Notes under the pieces: model-generated
Databases searched by the model: none
What the model saw: the letters and a program-made list of their open reading frames with translations, nothing else
What the model was told of the DNA's origin: nothing
NCBI GenBank assembly: GCA_014874455.1
Contig: JADBJL010000046.1
Span: 1-38,986, forward strand
DNA: 38,986 nt
Reading direction: 5' to 3'
Source of the DNA: Thermomicrobiaceae bacterium
GTDB lineage: Bacteria > Chloroflexota > Chloroflexia > Thermomicrobiales > Thermomicrobiaceae
Translations under genes and position numbers: made by a program
Shown: positions 1 to 7,792 of the stretch, in pieces
Layout: each line of letters opens with the position of its first letter
How positions within the stretch are numbered: position 1 is the stretch's first letter

Positions 1-153
1 CGGGAGCGTCATCGCGTGCAGGTCGACGATGCTGAAGATGTTGTCGTATTGATCCTGCTGCAGTACCCAGTTGCGGATCGCGCCGAGGTAGTTGCCGATA
101 TGGATACCGCCGGTCGGCTGGATACCCGAGAACGCTCGTGGTTTGCCGGTCAT
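1..153 (-). CDS. trpS: Tryptophanyl-tRNA synthetase, N-terminal part (runs off window)
   Basis: This class I aminoacyl-tRNA synthetase charges tRNA-Trp in the cytoplasm. Only the first 51 codons are present; the gene continues past base 1. The translation begins [15 protein letters not shown] and continues with a HIGN signature (the class I HIGH motif) and a NYLGAI stretch, the usual TrpS N-terminus. The start is the ATG at 151-153, with the ribosome binding site AGGAGGA at 161-167, seven bases upstream. I see no T-box or Trp leader between it and the next gene. The family assignment is firm despite the short length. Confidence 0.93.
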   Translation of the reverse strand, partial: MTGKPRAFSGIQPTGGIHIGNYLGAIRNWVLQQDQYDNIFSIVDLHAMTLP

Positions 154-301
154 CGCGCACTCCTCCTACCTGCCATCTCGGTGGGAGAGGATACCACGAG
201 CGCTCCCGCAGGTTCTCCTCTACCGGCGGCGATCGCCCTCCGCGCTTCAGCAGACAGTCGTCCTCAGCCTGATCGCTTCGTACCCCTCCGCGACACTGTA
301 G

Positions 302-321
302 GGGCGACCGCCCGGTCGCCC
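302..321. repeat. REP-like 8-bp palindromic hairpin
   Basis: GGGCGACC (302-309), loop GCCC, GGTCGCCC (314-321) form a perfect 8-bp stem. It lies in the 249-base gap between trpS and the LysM gene, downstream of the latter's stop. There is no T-run, so it is a poor intrinsic terminator. Similar GGGGCGACC palindromes are familiar as dispersed intergenic repeats in GC-rich genomes. Nothing else is recognised in 154-402. Confidence 0.5.
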
Positions 322-402
322 ATACCACATAACAGGTCGACACCGGGAGATGCTCGCGCTTCAGCCATACGGCGGCGCGCGGTGACCCGCCACGAGCGTG
401 GC

Positions 403-1245
403 TTACGACGGCGGCGGAGTGCCGTTCCTGAGGATGTAGTCGCGGATCGCCAGCACGTTGGCGACGAACTGCCGGGTCTCCGGCAGCACCCCATCGCGCG
501 CGACGCTACCCGGGCCCTGGTTGTAGCCGGCGAGCGCCATCTCGAGGCTGCCGCTCCACTTGATCAGCCAGTCGAGAAACGCGACACCGGCCAGGATGTT
601 ATCGGAGACGCTGCCGCTGATATCGAGCGGCCGCCCGACCAGGTAGTCGGCAACCCAGGAACCGGTCGCGGGTGTCACCTGCATCACGCCCACGGCCCCG
701 ATCGGGCTCACCACCTGCTGCTGCCATCCACTCTCCTGCCAGGCCAGTGCTTGTACGAGTGCGGGTTCGAGCCCGTAGGCGATCGCGTGCTGCTCGAGCA
801 ACTCAGCGACGCTGGTCGAGCCCGTCTCCCGTGCCGGGAGACGGATCTGCTGGCCCACAACGAGATGGTTCGGGTCGACGATCGAATTCGCCGCGACGAG
901 CGCATGCAGGCTCACACCGAAGCGCTGCGCGATGCCCCACAGCGTGTCTCCAGGCTGCACCGTGTAGACAGCAGGCCCCGACCCCGCGTTCGCGGGCACC
1001 CCCTCTCCTGATGGCGGGATGACGAGTTCCTCGCCGACGTAGATCAGGTCGGGATCGGCGATACCGTTGTACTGGGCGAGGAGTTCGACCGGGATCCCGT
1101 AGCGCTCGGCGATCCCGCTCAGCGTGTCGCCCGGCTGTACCTGATGCACATCCTCGGCAGCGGCCGGCGCCGCGCAGAGGAGGACAGCGGCCAGTGCCGC
1201 GCAGCAGCCGATCGCCACTCGACGCCACCGCTCGCAGCGAGCCAT
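403..1245 (-). CDS. Secreted LysM-domain lytic transglycosylase (SLT fold)
   Basis: A 280-residue exported peptidoglycan hydrolase. It has an N-terminal signal peptide (basic MARCERWRR, hydrophobic core, AAPAAAED cleavage region). Two LysM repeats follow, each starting VQPGDTL (about 32-77 and 92-136), which bind glycan chains. A C-terminal lysozyme-like SLT domain (about 145-280) shows the catalytic glutamate in AWQESGW, then GAVGVMQV and ALAGYNQGPG. It is expected to cleave the MurNAc-GlcNAc bond in the cell wall. The frame is open further upstream, but ATG 1243-1245 is preferred: it has an AGGAAGGG ribosome binding site and starts the signal peptide. It has its own promoter (see 1295-1337) and is not tightly linked to its neighbours. 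Confidence 0.88.
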   Translation of the reverse strand: MARCERWRRVAIGCCAALAAVLLCAAPAAAEDVHQVQPGDTLSGIAERYGIPVELLAQYNGIADPDLIYVGEELVIPPSGEGVPANAGSGPAVYTVQPGDTLWGIAQRFGVSLHALVAANSIVDPNHLVVGQQIRLPARETGSTSVAELLEQHAIAYGLEPALVQALAWQESGWQQQVVSPIGAVGVMQVTPATGSWVADYLVGRPLDISGSVSDNILAGVAFLDWLIKWSGSLEMALAGYNQGPGSVARDGVLPETRQFVANVLAIRDYILRNGTPPPS

Positions 1246-1294
1246 CGGCTTCCCTTCCTCTCTACACGACCGACTCCGCTCCGTATTTCTGCAC

Positions 1295-1337
1295 GTACAC
1301 AGTGTACAGACGGCTCGCACGACAATCAAACATTGTC
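1295..1337 (-). promoter_or_regulatory. Promoter of the LysM gene, both boxes inside palindromes
   Basis: Reading leftwards, TTGATT (1324-1329) and TACACT (1301-1306) are 17 bases apart and would start RNA near 1294, about 49 bases before the ATG. The -35 lies inside GACAAT-N5-ATTGTC (1321-1337). The -10 lies inside GTACAC-A-GTGTAC (1295-1307). Two different perfect palindromes over the two boxes suggest repressor operators. This is sequence-based inference. Confidence 0.5.
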
Positions 1338-1606
1338 TAGTTGTCACGACACGCGGTGCCCGCCCGCCTCGGAGGCTGGACACCGCGGGCGCGGGCGGGC
1401 CGCGAGTCCACTGCGCTGGAGGCCAGGATCGAGGCGACGCCAGCAACTCACCTACCACTGTCCGGATGACCCCGCGTCACAGGGCCAGGCGAACCCCAGC
1501 GTGCATAGCCACAGAGGAGGAGCGCGGCCAGCTACGACCACAGCCGCTGGCGTCTCCTTAGCTCCGGCCAGGGATCGGAGCGCACCGAGATACGGGCGCG
1601 ATCACC
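1338..1606. other. Non-coding gap with a GC-rich hairpin
   Basis: This lies between the first MFS gene and the LysM promoter. GCCCGCCCGC (1358-1367) can pair with GCGGGCGGGC (1391-1400), and GCGGTG (1353-1358) can pair instead with CACCGC (1381-1386). The hairpin follows the MFS stop at 1607 by about 200 bases and lacks a U-tract, so a terminator role is only possible. No coding frame is convincing in 1401-1606. Confidence 0.3.
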
Positions 1607-2878
1607 TCACTGGAGCTCGTGCAGGCCTACTGCGTCGCTGCCGCTGCTCGGGTCGACTGGATCGGCCGCCACAGCTCCGGCCGGCGCCGCCTGGCGCAGC
1701 GTGGGGCCACCAGCCCGCTCGACGCCTCGGATCATGCCGATCGCCACACTGGTCAGGACGAGAAGGGCAGTGCCGGCAGCGACAAACGGCACGGGTCTCC
1801 CCGCCTCGTAGAGCACCGAGCTGAACAGCGCGCCGGTGGCGGCACCGGCCATGCCTGCTGTCGTATATGCGCCCTGCACGCGCCCCTGCACGCGTGGGTC
1901 GGAGACCGCAGCGAGATAGGCATCGACCGAGGGAGAGAGCAGCGCGATAACCATCCCCTCAAGCGCGCCGAGTACCAGGATGGCCGGTACCGAGGGGATC
2001 GCATAGCAGACCACGACCGCCCCGAGCGCCAGGCTGAGGACGAGCAGTCGTCGCCAGCGCGGCGTTCGGTCGGCCAGCCGACCGCCGAGCGGCAGGAAGA
2101 GCAGGTTAGCGAGCGAGAAGGCCGTGAAGGAGATCCCCAGCTCGAACTCGCTCGCGCCCAGGTCGGCCAGATAGACACTCCAGATGCCGGTGAAGATGCC
2201 GACCGGTACCTCGAAGCCGATGGCGAGGACGAAGGCGGCCACCAGTGGCGCGGCCAACAGCGCCCGGTACGGCACTCGCTCGCCCGCTGGGTGCGGGCGC
2301 GGCCGGCCGGCGCTGAGCTGGCCGATGGTCGCTACCACGACCGCTCCCAGCGCGACCTCGCCGAGCCCGCCGATCACGAAGAGCGGCGCTTTCCCGATCA
2401 ACCCAGCCAGCAAGCCACCAAGGGCCGGCCCCAGCAACCACCCGCCGTTGAGGGCAGCCCACCAGGCAGCAAACGCCTGCCCCCGCCGCTCCGGAGGAGT
2501 GAGGTCGACGATCAGCGCTCTGGCCGAAGGATAGATCAGCGCCAGCCCGATACCCTGCGCCAGCCGGAACAGCACGAAGAGCTCAGGCGTAGTCGTGAAC
2601 GCGAAAGCGGCCGTCGCCAGGCCCTCGACCACCAGGCCAGCCGCGATCGGAACGGCGCGCCCGATGCGGTCGGAGAGGGCGCCGGCCGGGAACTGGAGCA
2701 CGGCCTGGGAGATGAGGAAACCAGAGGCCATCAAGCCGATCAGCGCGTAGGACGCGCCGCGGTCACGCGCGATCAACGAGATGAAGGGCACCACCAGGCC
2801 GGAGATCAGCCCGGCGAGGGCCGAGAGGGAGAGGACGACGCGGAGTGACGGGTCACGCAGCACCCAGGGGAGACGCAC
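1607..2878 (-). CDS. MFS transporter (drug/sugar exporter type)
   Basis: A 423-residue integral membrane protein with about 12 hydrophobic segments. Motif A of the major facilitator superfamily is seen as GALSDRIGRAVP after TM2, and a second-half counterpart as GGRLADRTPRW. It probably exports a small molecule by proton antiport; the substrate cannot be read from the sequence. The frame can start at TTG 2885-2887, but that codon directly abuts the AAAGGAG ribosome binding site (2888-2894). GTG 2876-2878 sits nine bases from it and is chosen. It ends without overlap and follows a second MFS gene on the same strand by 32 bases, so the two are probably co-transcribed. Confidence 0.85.
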   Translation of the reverse strand: MRLPWVLRDPSLRVVLSLSALAGLISGLVVPFISLIARDRGASYALIGLMASGFLISQAVLQFPAGALSDRIGRAVPIAAGLVVEGLATAAFAFTTTPELFVLFRLAQGIGLALIYPSARALIVDLTPPERRGQAFAAWWAALNGGWLLGPALGGLLAGLIGKAPLFVIGGLGEVALGAVVVATIGQLSAGRPRPHPAGERVPYRALLAAPLVAAFVLAIGFEVPVGIFTGIWSVYLADLGASEFELGISFTAFSLANLLFLPLGGRLADRTPRWRRLLVLSLALGAVVVCYAIPSVPAILVLGALEGMVIALLSPSVDAYLAAVSDPRVQGRVQGAYTTAGMAGAATGALFSSVLYEAGRPVPFVAAGTALLVLTSVAIGMIRGVERAGGPTLRQAAPAGAVAADPVDPSSGSDAVGLHELQ

Positions 2879-2910
2879 GGCCGGCAACTCCTTTTAGCGA
2901 TCGAGGCTGG

Positions 2911-4209
2911 CTAGTCATCGAGCCGAGCGCCCGGCCGCTCTCGAGCAAGCACGCCCATTGGGCGCCGCGGAGAGGGAGACCGCGCACGCAGGATCGGGAA
3001 CCGGAGCGCGGTCAGACCCACGGCGGCCAGGGCGAGCAGGGTCAGGATCGTCACTGCGACCGGGGCGCCCCAGGCATCGGCGATCGCCCCGGCTGGCAAC
3101 GTACCGAGCGGCAGCAGGCCCCACGTCAGCAGGTAGACGCTCAACACCCGGCCGCGCACCTCATCGTCGACGTGGAGCTGGAGCAACGTGTTGTTGGCCG
3201 ACATGTACACCGAGCTAACGAACCCGGCCAGGAAGAGGAAGAGCGCGGCCAGCCAGGCGACCGGAGCGTGTGCGAAGGCCAGCACGGCCAGCCCGAACCC
3301 GAGCAGGCTGACGAGCAGCATCCGCGGCGACTCGGCTAGCGACTTCCAGCTTGCCACAGCCAGCGCGCCGCACAGTCCACCGAGCCCGCCGAGCGCCATC
3401 AGCATGCCCAGTCCGCCAGAGCCCATCCGCAGCTCATAGCGCGCGAAGACAGGGAGAAGGTTGACGTACGGCATGATCAGCATGGTCGGCAGCGCGGCCA
3501 GGACCAGCAACGCCAGCAGGTAGTCGCTCCGCCAGATCACCGTAAGCCCCTCGGTGAACGAGCCCAGCAACGACCGTGCGTGCCGTGGCGCTGGCCGCGA
3601 CGGCAGGCGCCAGGAGATGGCCACCGAGGCGAGCTGCAACAGTGCACAGAGCGCCAGGGTCGCGGTCACGCCGATGCCGCCGACCAGCGGGCCCGCCAGC
3701 GCTGGGCCGATGACGCGCGGCGCGTTCTGTCCTGCCGAGTTCAACGCGACTGCGTTCGCCAGGTCGCTCCGCTCCACCAGGTCGGCCACCATCGCGTTGC
3801 GAGTCGGGAAGACGAACGACATCGCCGTGCCGGTCAGGAAGACCGCGATCAGCAGGTGCCAGTCGGCGAGCCAGCCTCGCCAGAGCATGAGCGTCACCAG
3901 CGCGGCCACCAGAGCGACGCAGACCTGCGCCAGGATCAAGACGAGCCGGCGGTCGACCCGGTCGATGACCACCCCCGCCGGCAAGCTGGCCAGCAGCATC
4001 GGGATACCGCCGAGGAAGCCGATCAGACCGACGAAGAAGGCCGAGTCGGTCAGCAGCAGCGCGAGCCAGCCGGTGACGAGCTGCCACATCCAGAAGGAAG
4101 CGTTCGTCGCCACGGTCGTGGAGAAGAGGACGCGGAACCCTGGATAGACGCGCAGCGAGTGGAGCATGCCTCGGGATTTCTCACTCGCCATAGGGCGCTG
4201 GATGGTCAT
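2911..4209 (-). CDS. MFS transporter (EntS-like, MFS_3 type)
   Basis: A 432-residue membrane protein with about 12 TM segments. The N-terminal pattern FRVLFSTTVATNASFWMWQ, then GIPMLLASLPAGVVIDRVDRR, then FPTRNAMVADLV with N-x3-LNSAGQNAPRVIGP, is typical of the EntS/MFS_3 group of exporters that includes siderophore and macrolide efflux proteins. The C-terminus is a basic, non-membrane tail. The start ATG 4207-4209 has only a weak upstream GGAT; ATG 4189-4191 (MASEKSRG) is an alternative. It is transcribed divergently from the aminotransferase and lies 32 bases upstream of the other MFS gene. A paired function (for example a heterodimer) is possible but not shown. Confidence 0.85.
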   Translation of the reverse strand: MTIQRPMASEKSRGMLHSLRVYPGFRVLFSTTVATNASFWMWQLVTGWLALLLTDSAFFVGLIGFLGGIPMLLASLPAGVVIDRVDRRLVLILAQVCVALVAALVTLMLWRGWLADWHLLIAVFLTGTAMSFVFPTRNAMVADLVERSDLANAVALNSAGQNAPRVIGPALAGPLVGGIGVTATLALCALLQLASVAISWRLPSRPAPRHARSLLGSFTEGLTVIWRSDYLLALLVLAALPTMLIMPYVNLLPVFARYELRMGSGGLGMLMALGGLGGLCGALAVASWKSLAESPRMLLVSLLGFGLAVLAFAHAPVAWLAALFLFLAGFVSSVYMSANNTLLQLHVDDEVRGRVLSVYLLTWGLLPLGTLPAGAIADAWGAPVAVTILTLLALAAVGLTALRFPILRARSPSPRRPMGVLARERPGARLDD

Positions 4210-4305
4210 GCCGGACGCCGATCCTGAACGGGCCTGCTACTCTCTCTGGCCCGGCATCGTAACACAGGCTGCCAGGCCGGCAGCCTCCGTACCCGAGGAT
4301 CAGGG

Positions 4306-4333
4306 TTGGAGATGCCCGCTCCTGTCGTACAAT
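4306..4333 (+). promoter_or_regulatory. Candidate promoter for the aminotransferase gene
   Basis: TTGGAG (4306-4311) and TACAAT (4328-4333) are separated by 16 bases, placing the start near 4340, some 70 bases upstream of the ATG at 4411. It lies in the divergent region between the MFS and aminotransferase genes. Confidence 0.45.
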
Positions 4334-4410
4334 GCCCCCGGCGAGCACTCTCGATCGTCCACGAACGGTGCGCGTGGTTCGGCGAGTCGCATGGAGGGAA
4401 CGAGCGGGCA

Positions 4411-5706
4411 ATGGACACGATTCGCAAGTACCAGGAGTACGTCTGTACCAGCTTCGTCGCCGCGATCGAGCCGGTCGTCGTCGAGCGCGCCCGCGGCGCG
4501 ACGGTCGTCGATGCCAGCGGCCGCGAGTACATCGACTGCTTCGCCGGTATCGCGGTGACCAACGCCGGCCATTGTCACCCGAAGGTGGCAGCAGCGGCCA
4601 AAGCCCAGATCGACAAGCTGATCCACGCTGCCAGCTATGTCTACCACGTGCCGCCAGTGGCCGACCTGGCTGAGCGGCTGGCCCAGGTGACACCCGGCGC
4701 GCTGAAGAAGACCTTCTTCGGCAACAGCGGCGCCGAGGGGATCGAGACTGCCCTGCGCATGGCCAAGGCCTATACCGGGCGCTCGGAGTTCATCGCCCTC
4801 ACCCATTCGTTCCACGGCCGCACCGTGGGTACGCTCTCCGTCACCGGCAACATGCTGCGCAAGAAGCGCGGCGGGCCGTACCTGCCAGGGGTCGCCTTCG
4901 CCCCGGCGCCCTACGTCTACCGCAACCCGTTCGGGAGCGATGACCCGGAAGTGGTCGCCGAGCGGTGCGCCGAGATGGTCGAGTGGGCCATCAAGTACCA
5001 GACCTCGGGCAACGTGGCCGCCTTCATCGCCGAACCGGTGCTGGGCGAGGGGGGCATCATCGTGCCGCCGGCCAGCTACTTCCGCCGGGTCAAGGAAGTG
5101 CTCGACCACTACGGCATCCTCTTCATCGTCGACGAGGTGCAGAGCGGCTTCGGACGAACCGGCAAGCTGTTCGCCATCGAGCACTATGGCGTGGAGCCGG
5201 ACATCATGGTGATGGCCAAAGGAATCGCCGACGGCTTCCCGCTCTCGGCCTGCACTGCCCGTGCCGAGATCGCCGATGCCTTTCAGCCGGGCGAGCACCT
5301 CTCCACCTTCGGCGGCAACCCGGTCTCCTGTGCCGCCGCGCTGGCCAACCTGGAGGTGATGCTGGAGGAAGACTTGCCCGGCCAGGCCGCCGCCAAGGGG
5401 GCCCAGGTGCTGGCTCAACTGCGCGAGATGGCGCAGGAGCACGAGCTGATCGGCGACGTCCGCGGGCTGGGGCTGATGATCGGCGTCGAACTGGTCACCG
5501 ACCGCGCGACGAAGCAGCCAGCGGCGAAGCAGGCGGCAGCGATCCGCGCCTACGCCCGCGAGCATGGCCTGCTGATCGGCGTCGGCGGGCAGGAAGGGAA
5601 CGTGCTCCGGCTACAGCCGCCGCTCACGATTACCGAGGGCGAGCTCGAGCGTGCGCTCGACGTGATCGGCAAGGGGCTGGAGGTGACCCGCTCGGTCGGT
5701 TCGTGA
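4411..5706 (+). CDS. Class III PLP-dependent aminotransferase
   Basis: A 431-residue cytosolic aminotransferase of the acetylornithine/4-aminobutyrate/alanine-glyoxylate group (fold type I). Visible landmarks: substrate-loop region DCFAGIAVTNAGHCHP, cofactor phosphate loop NSGAEGIETALRMA, the SFHGRT motif, the DEVQSGFGRTG motif, and the PLP-binding lysine at about residue 270 in MVMAKGIADGFPLSA. STFGGNPVSCAAALA and a C-terminal arginine motif (NVLRLQPPLTI) complete the fold. Length is normal. The frame extends upstream to 4306, but ATG 4411 follows GGAGGGAA and gives the family N-terminus. The amino donor cannot be fixed from sequence; 4-aminobutyrate, beta-alanine or an aromatic/branched substrate are all possible. 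It stands alone, divergent from the MFS pair. Confidence 0.9.
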   Translation: MDTIRKYQEYVCTSFVAAIEPVVVERARGATVVDASGREYIDCFAGIAVTNAGHCHPKVAAAAKAQIDKLIHAASYVYHVPPVADLAERLAQVTPGALKKTFFGNSGAEGIETALRMAKAYTGRSEFIALTHSFHGRTVGTLSVTGNMLRKKRGGPYLPGVAFAPAPYVYRNPFGSDDPEVVAERCAEMVEWAIKYQTSGNVAAFIAEPVLGEGGIIVPPASYFRRVKEVLDHYGILFIVDEVQSGFGRTGKLFAIEHYGVEPDIMVMAKGIADGFPLSACTARAEIADAFQPGEHLSTFGGNPVSCAAALANLEVMLEEDLPGQAAAKGAQVLAQLREMAQEHELIGDVRGLGLMIGVELVTDRATKQPAAKQAAAIRAYAREHGLLIGVGGQEGNVLRLQPPLTITEGELERALDVIGKGLEVTRSVGS

Positions 5707-5869
5707 CCGCCGGGGGGTACTAGTCGTCCGGCAGGCATGGCACAGGGGTCGGAGCGGGTGTCCACGGTCGAGGCGTGGATCGCCGCTCACGCGGCTACCG
5801 GCCCCGAGACCACCGGCGCCCCGAAGACCTCAGCCAGCAGGTTCTGACCGGAACGGAACACTCCAGGTA

Positions 5870-5898
5870 TTGACATCGAGGCATGGGCTTGGTAGTAT
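5870..5898 (+). promoter_or_regulatory. Near-consensus sigma-70-type promoter
   Basis: TTGACA (5870-5875), a 17-base spacer and TAGTAT (5893-5898) make the best promoter match in the window. The predicted start is at about 5905. No open reading frame with a ribosome binding site follows; instead the predicted transcript opens with the 5' arm of a 15-bp stem. The preceding stretch 5707-5869 holds nothing I can name. Confidence 0.6.
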
Positions 5899-5904
5899 GA
5901 CAGT

Positions 5905-5990
5905 GGATCCCGACGGTTCGCGGGAGGGAAATCGAAAGCCGAAAGGCGAGTAGAAAGTACCAACCAAGGATCGTCGGGATCCGTTTTCTT
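5905..5990 (+). ncRNA. Candidate free-standing structured small RNA
   Basis: Bases 5905-5919 pair with 5968-5982 in a 15-bp stem (two G-U pairs) that joins the predicted 5' end to the 3' end. It is followed by GTTTTCTT, a terminator-like tail. The 48-base interior can form GCC-GAAA-GGC (5938-5947), a GNRA tetraloop hairpin. Beside it GTA...TAC (within 5949-5960) can form a second small hairpin around another GAAA. The region is purine-rich with several GAAA motifs and is lower in GC than its surroundings. I compared it by memory with SRP RNA, 6S, tmRNA and common riboswitch consensuses and found no match. No gene on the same strand follows, arguing against a cis riboswitch. Confidence 0.42.
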
Positions 5991-6174
5991 CCGGCCTGCC
6001 TCTCCGGCACATCGTGGGGAGACAACGACACCCGCGTGCACGCTGCTGACGAGACCCCTAGCGCCATCCGGCGAGCGGGCCAAGTCGGCCCGCCAGGGAG
6101 ATCCCCGTCGATCCGAAGCTCATCGCCGAACCCGGCGAGCAGCAGCGCCGGGAGCGGCTGCCCCGACGAGCTGG
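5991..6174. other. Non-coding gap with a strong hairpin
   Basis: GCGGGCC (6075-6081), loop AAGTC, GGCCCGC (6087-6093) form a perfect 7-bp stem about 80 bases beyond the MmgE/PrpD stop on the minus strand. Without a U-tract it is at best a weak terminator. No credible gene is seen here. Confidence 0.3.
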
Positions 6175-7554
6175 TCACGAGCGGCGGCATGCGTCCAGGA
6201 GTGCCGCCACACTCGGTGCCCCGGGCAGCCGCTCGGCCTCCGCGAGCACCCGCTCGGCCGCACCAGGGCCGAGCCGCGGTTCGACCAGCGCCCGTAGCTT
6301 GGCCAGCAGCTCCTCCCGGCTGAGCGCGTTGTCCGGATGACCAGGCGGCTGGCGGATGGTCGCTTCGAGCCGACGCCCGTCGAGCAACTCGACCACGACC
6401 CGGCAACCGAGCACCCCTTCCTGGTGGAACGCGCGCTCGAACTCGGGGTCGATCACCAGGTCGATCCGGCGCATCAGGTCGAGCAGCGCTGGGTCGCGCC
6501 AGGACTCGCCCTGGTAGCTGGCAGGTGTAAGGTCACCGTCGCGCAGCGCCACCGCCACTACGAAGGGCGTGCTGTGGTCGGCCGCTGCCCGTGTCTGGGG
6601 CATGTAGGCGCCAGGCGAGCCCTGTACCCCAGCCGTCACCCCGCGGTGGCCGTAGACCGTTACGACGGCGACGTCGTCGACCGATCCGATCTGGCGGCGA
6701 AGGGAAGCGGCGGCCGCGACCGCCGCCTGGGTATAGATCTGTGCCGGGTAGCGCTTGATGATCGTCCGGAGTACTGCCCACTGCGCACCGCCGTCCAGCC
6801 GGTCGAAGGCGGCGGGGTCGAAGTCCGACGGCAGCCGTTCGAAGAGTGTCTCCAGCGCATCAGGCGGCGCGGTGAGCCCGCTGGCTGCGAGCTGGACTGC
6901 CTGCAATGCCTGCTGGCAGGCGAAACCGGGCGCTGCGCCCTTGAGGAGCGGGAGTTCCGGCCCTGGCTTGAGCCAGGATTGGAGCACCAGTCCACCGGTC
7001 GTCCCCGCCAGGCCGATCGCCGAGACGATCTGCTCCCGGCTCAGCCCCAGCAGCCGGCCGGCGGCGGCCGGAACCGCCCAGGCGACCTGGCTCACCGAGT
7101 GCAGCCCGCGCCGCGTCCAGTGGTACGCCTCGTCGAGCGCCGCCTGTAGTTCGTAGACCGCGACCACCGCCGTCAGAAATTCTCGCCCGCTCGTCCCCGC
7201 CAGCTCTGCGGCGGCCAGCAGTGCCGGGATCGCGTCGGAGAAGTGCGCGGTATCTTTTCCAGGCGGCGCCGCATAGATGTCGTTGGCGTCGAGGTCGCGC
7301 ACCAGCGCCGCGTTGACCAGCGCGGCCAGCGGCAGGTCGACGCGCTCGTCGCCCCCGAGCAGCGTGGCCTCCGGTCGGCCGGCGTGCTCCAGCGCATACT
7401 GGCGCAGGAGCGCCGGGCCCGGCTCTTCGAGTGCTGCGACGCCGCAGGCCAGTGTGTCGGCGATGATCCGGGCCGTCGCATCCACCACCGACTTCGGCAA
7501 CTCGCTGAAGTCGAGCCCGAGAACGAACTCGGCCATCCGCTCCGCAAGGTACAC
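6175..7554 (-). CDS. MmgE/PrpD family protein
   Basis: A protein of about 459 residues of the MmgE/PrpD fold, which includes 2-methylcitrate dehydratase and cis-aconitate decarboxylase; many members have unknown substrates. Family landmarks are the helical N-terminal domain with DTLACGVAA, NAALVRDLDANDIY, HFSDAIPALLAAAE, the GLAGTTGGLVLQSW region, a KGAAPGFACQQALQA segment and a conserved KRYPAQIYTQAAVAAA. Two in-frame GTG codons compete for the start: 7558-7560 abuts GAGAGGA (7561-7567), whereas 7552-7554 is six bases from it and is preferred. A TACAAT -10-like box lies at 7612-7617 on the minus strand without a clear -35. No prpB/prpC neighbours are present, so the methylcitrate cycle is not implied. 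Confidence 0.85.
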   Translation of the reverse strand: MYLAERMAEFVLGLDFSELPKSVVDATARIIADTLACGVAALEEPGPALLRQYALEHAGRPEATLLGGDERVDLPLAALVNAALVRDLDANDIYAAPPGKDTAHFSDAIPALLAAAELAGTSGREFLTAVVAVYELQAALDEAYHWTRRGLHSVSQVAWAVPAAAGRLLGLSREQIVSAIGLAGTTGGLVLQSWLKPGPELPLLKGAAPGFACQQALQAVQLAASGLTAPPDALETLFERLPSDFDPAAFDRLDGGAQWAVLRTIIKRYPAQIYTQAAVAAAASLRRQIGSVDDVAVVTVYGHRGVTAGVQGSPGAYMPQTRAAADHSTPFVVAVALRDGDLTPASYQGESWRDPALLDLMRRIDLVIDPEFERAFHQEGVLGCRVVVELLDGRRLEATIRQPPGHPDNALSREELLAKLRALVEPRLGPGAAERVLAEAERLPGAPSVAALLDACRRS

Positions 7555-7681
7555 GGCCACTCCTCTCGCGTCGAGGATCAGGCTGCAACCGCAGCACCCC
7601 AGCGATACCTCATTGTACGGGTCGCTCGGCGCCGGGATGGCTCCACCTGAGGATGCCAGGGCGACGGCGTGCGACCAGGCA

Positions 7682-7750
7682 CAGTTCCGGGTATCCTTCC
7701 GCTGGTGAACAGTTCTGGGATACTCTTCGAGGGCCTAGCTGTTCCGGGAC
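7682..7750 (+). promoter_or_regulatory. Three phased direct repeats upstream of the ABC operon
   Basis: CAGTTCCGGGTATC (from 7682), CAGTTCTGGGATAC (from 7710) and CTGTTCCGGGAC (from 7739) are imperfect copies with start-to-start spacings of 28 and 29 bases. They end some 40 bases before the ATG at 7793 and so may be activator or repressor sites. The binding protein is unknown. Confidence 0.4.
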
Positions 7751-7792
7751 GTGAAGCGCTCGGTAGCCGTACGGAGCACCGGCGGAGGGGAG

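Noticed and set aside
154-402. T-box or tryptophan leader ahead of trpS
   Set aside because: No conserved T-box sequence or antiterminator is visible; only a short REP-like hairpin is present.
4300-5565. Long minus-strand open frame (421 codons) opposite the aminotransferase
   Set aside because: It is a GC-rich shadow frame of a clearly conserved gene, with His/Asp/Gly-rich low-complexity translation and no family motif.
5787-6083. Minus-strand open frame of 98 codons across the small RNA candidate
   Set aside because: There is no ribosome binding site or recognised family, and the strong promoter and stem lie on the plus strand.
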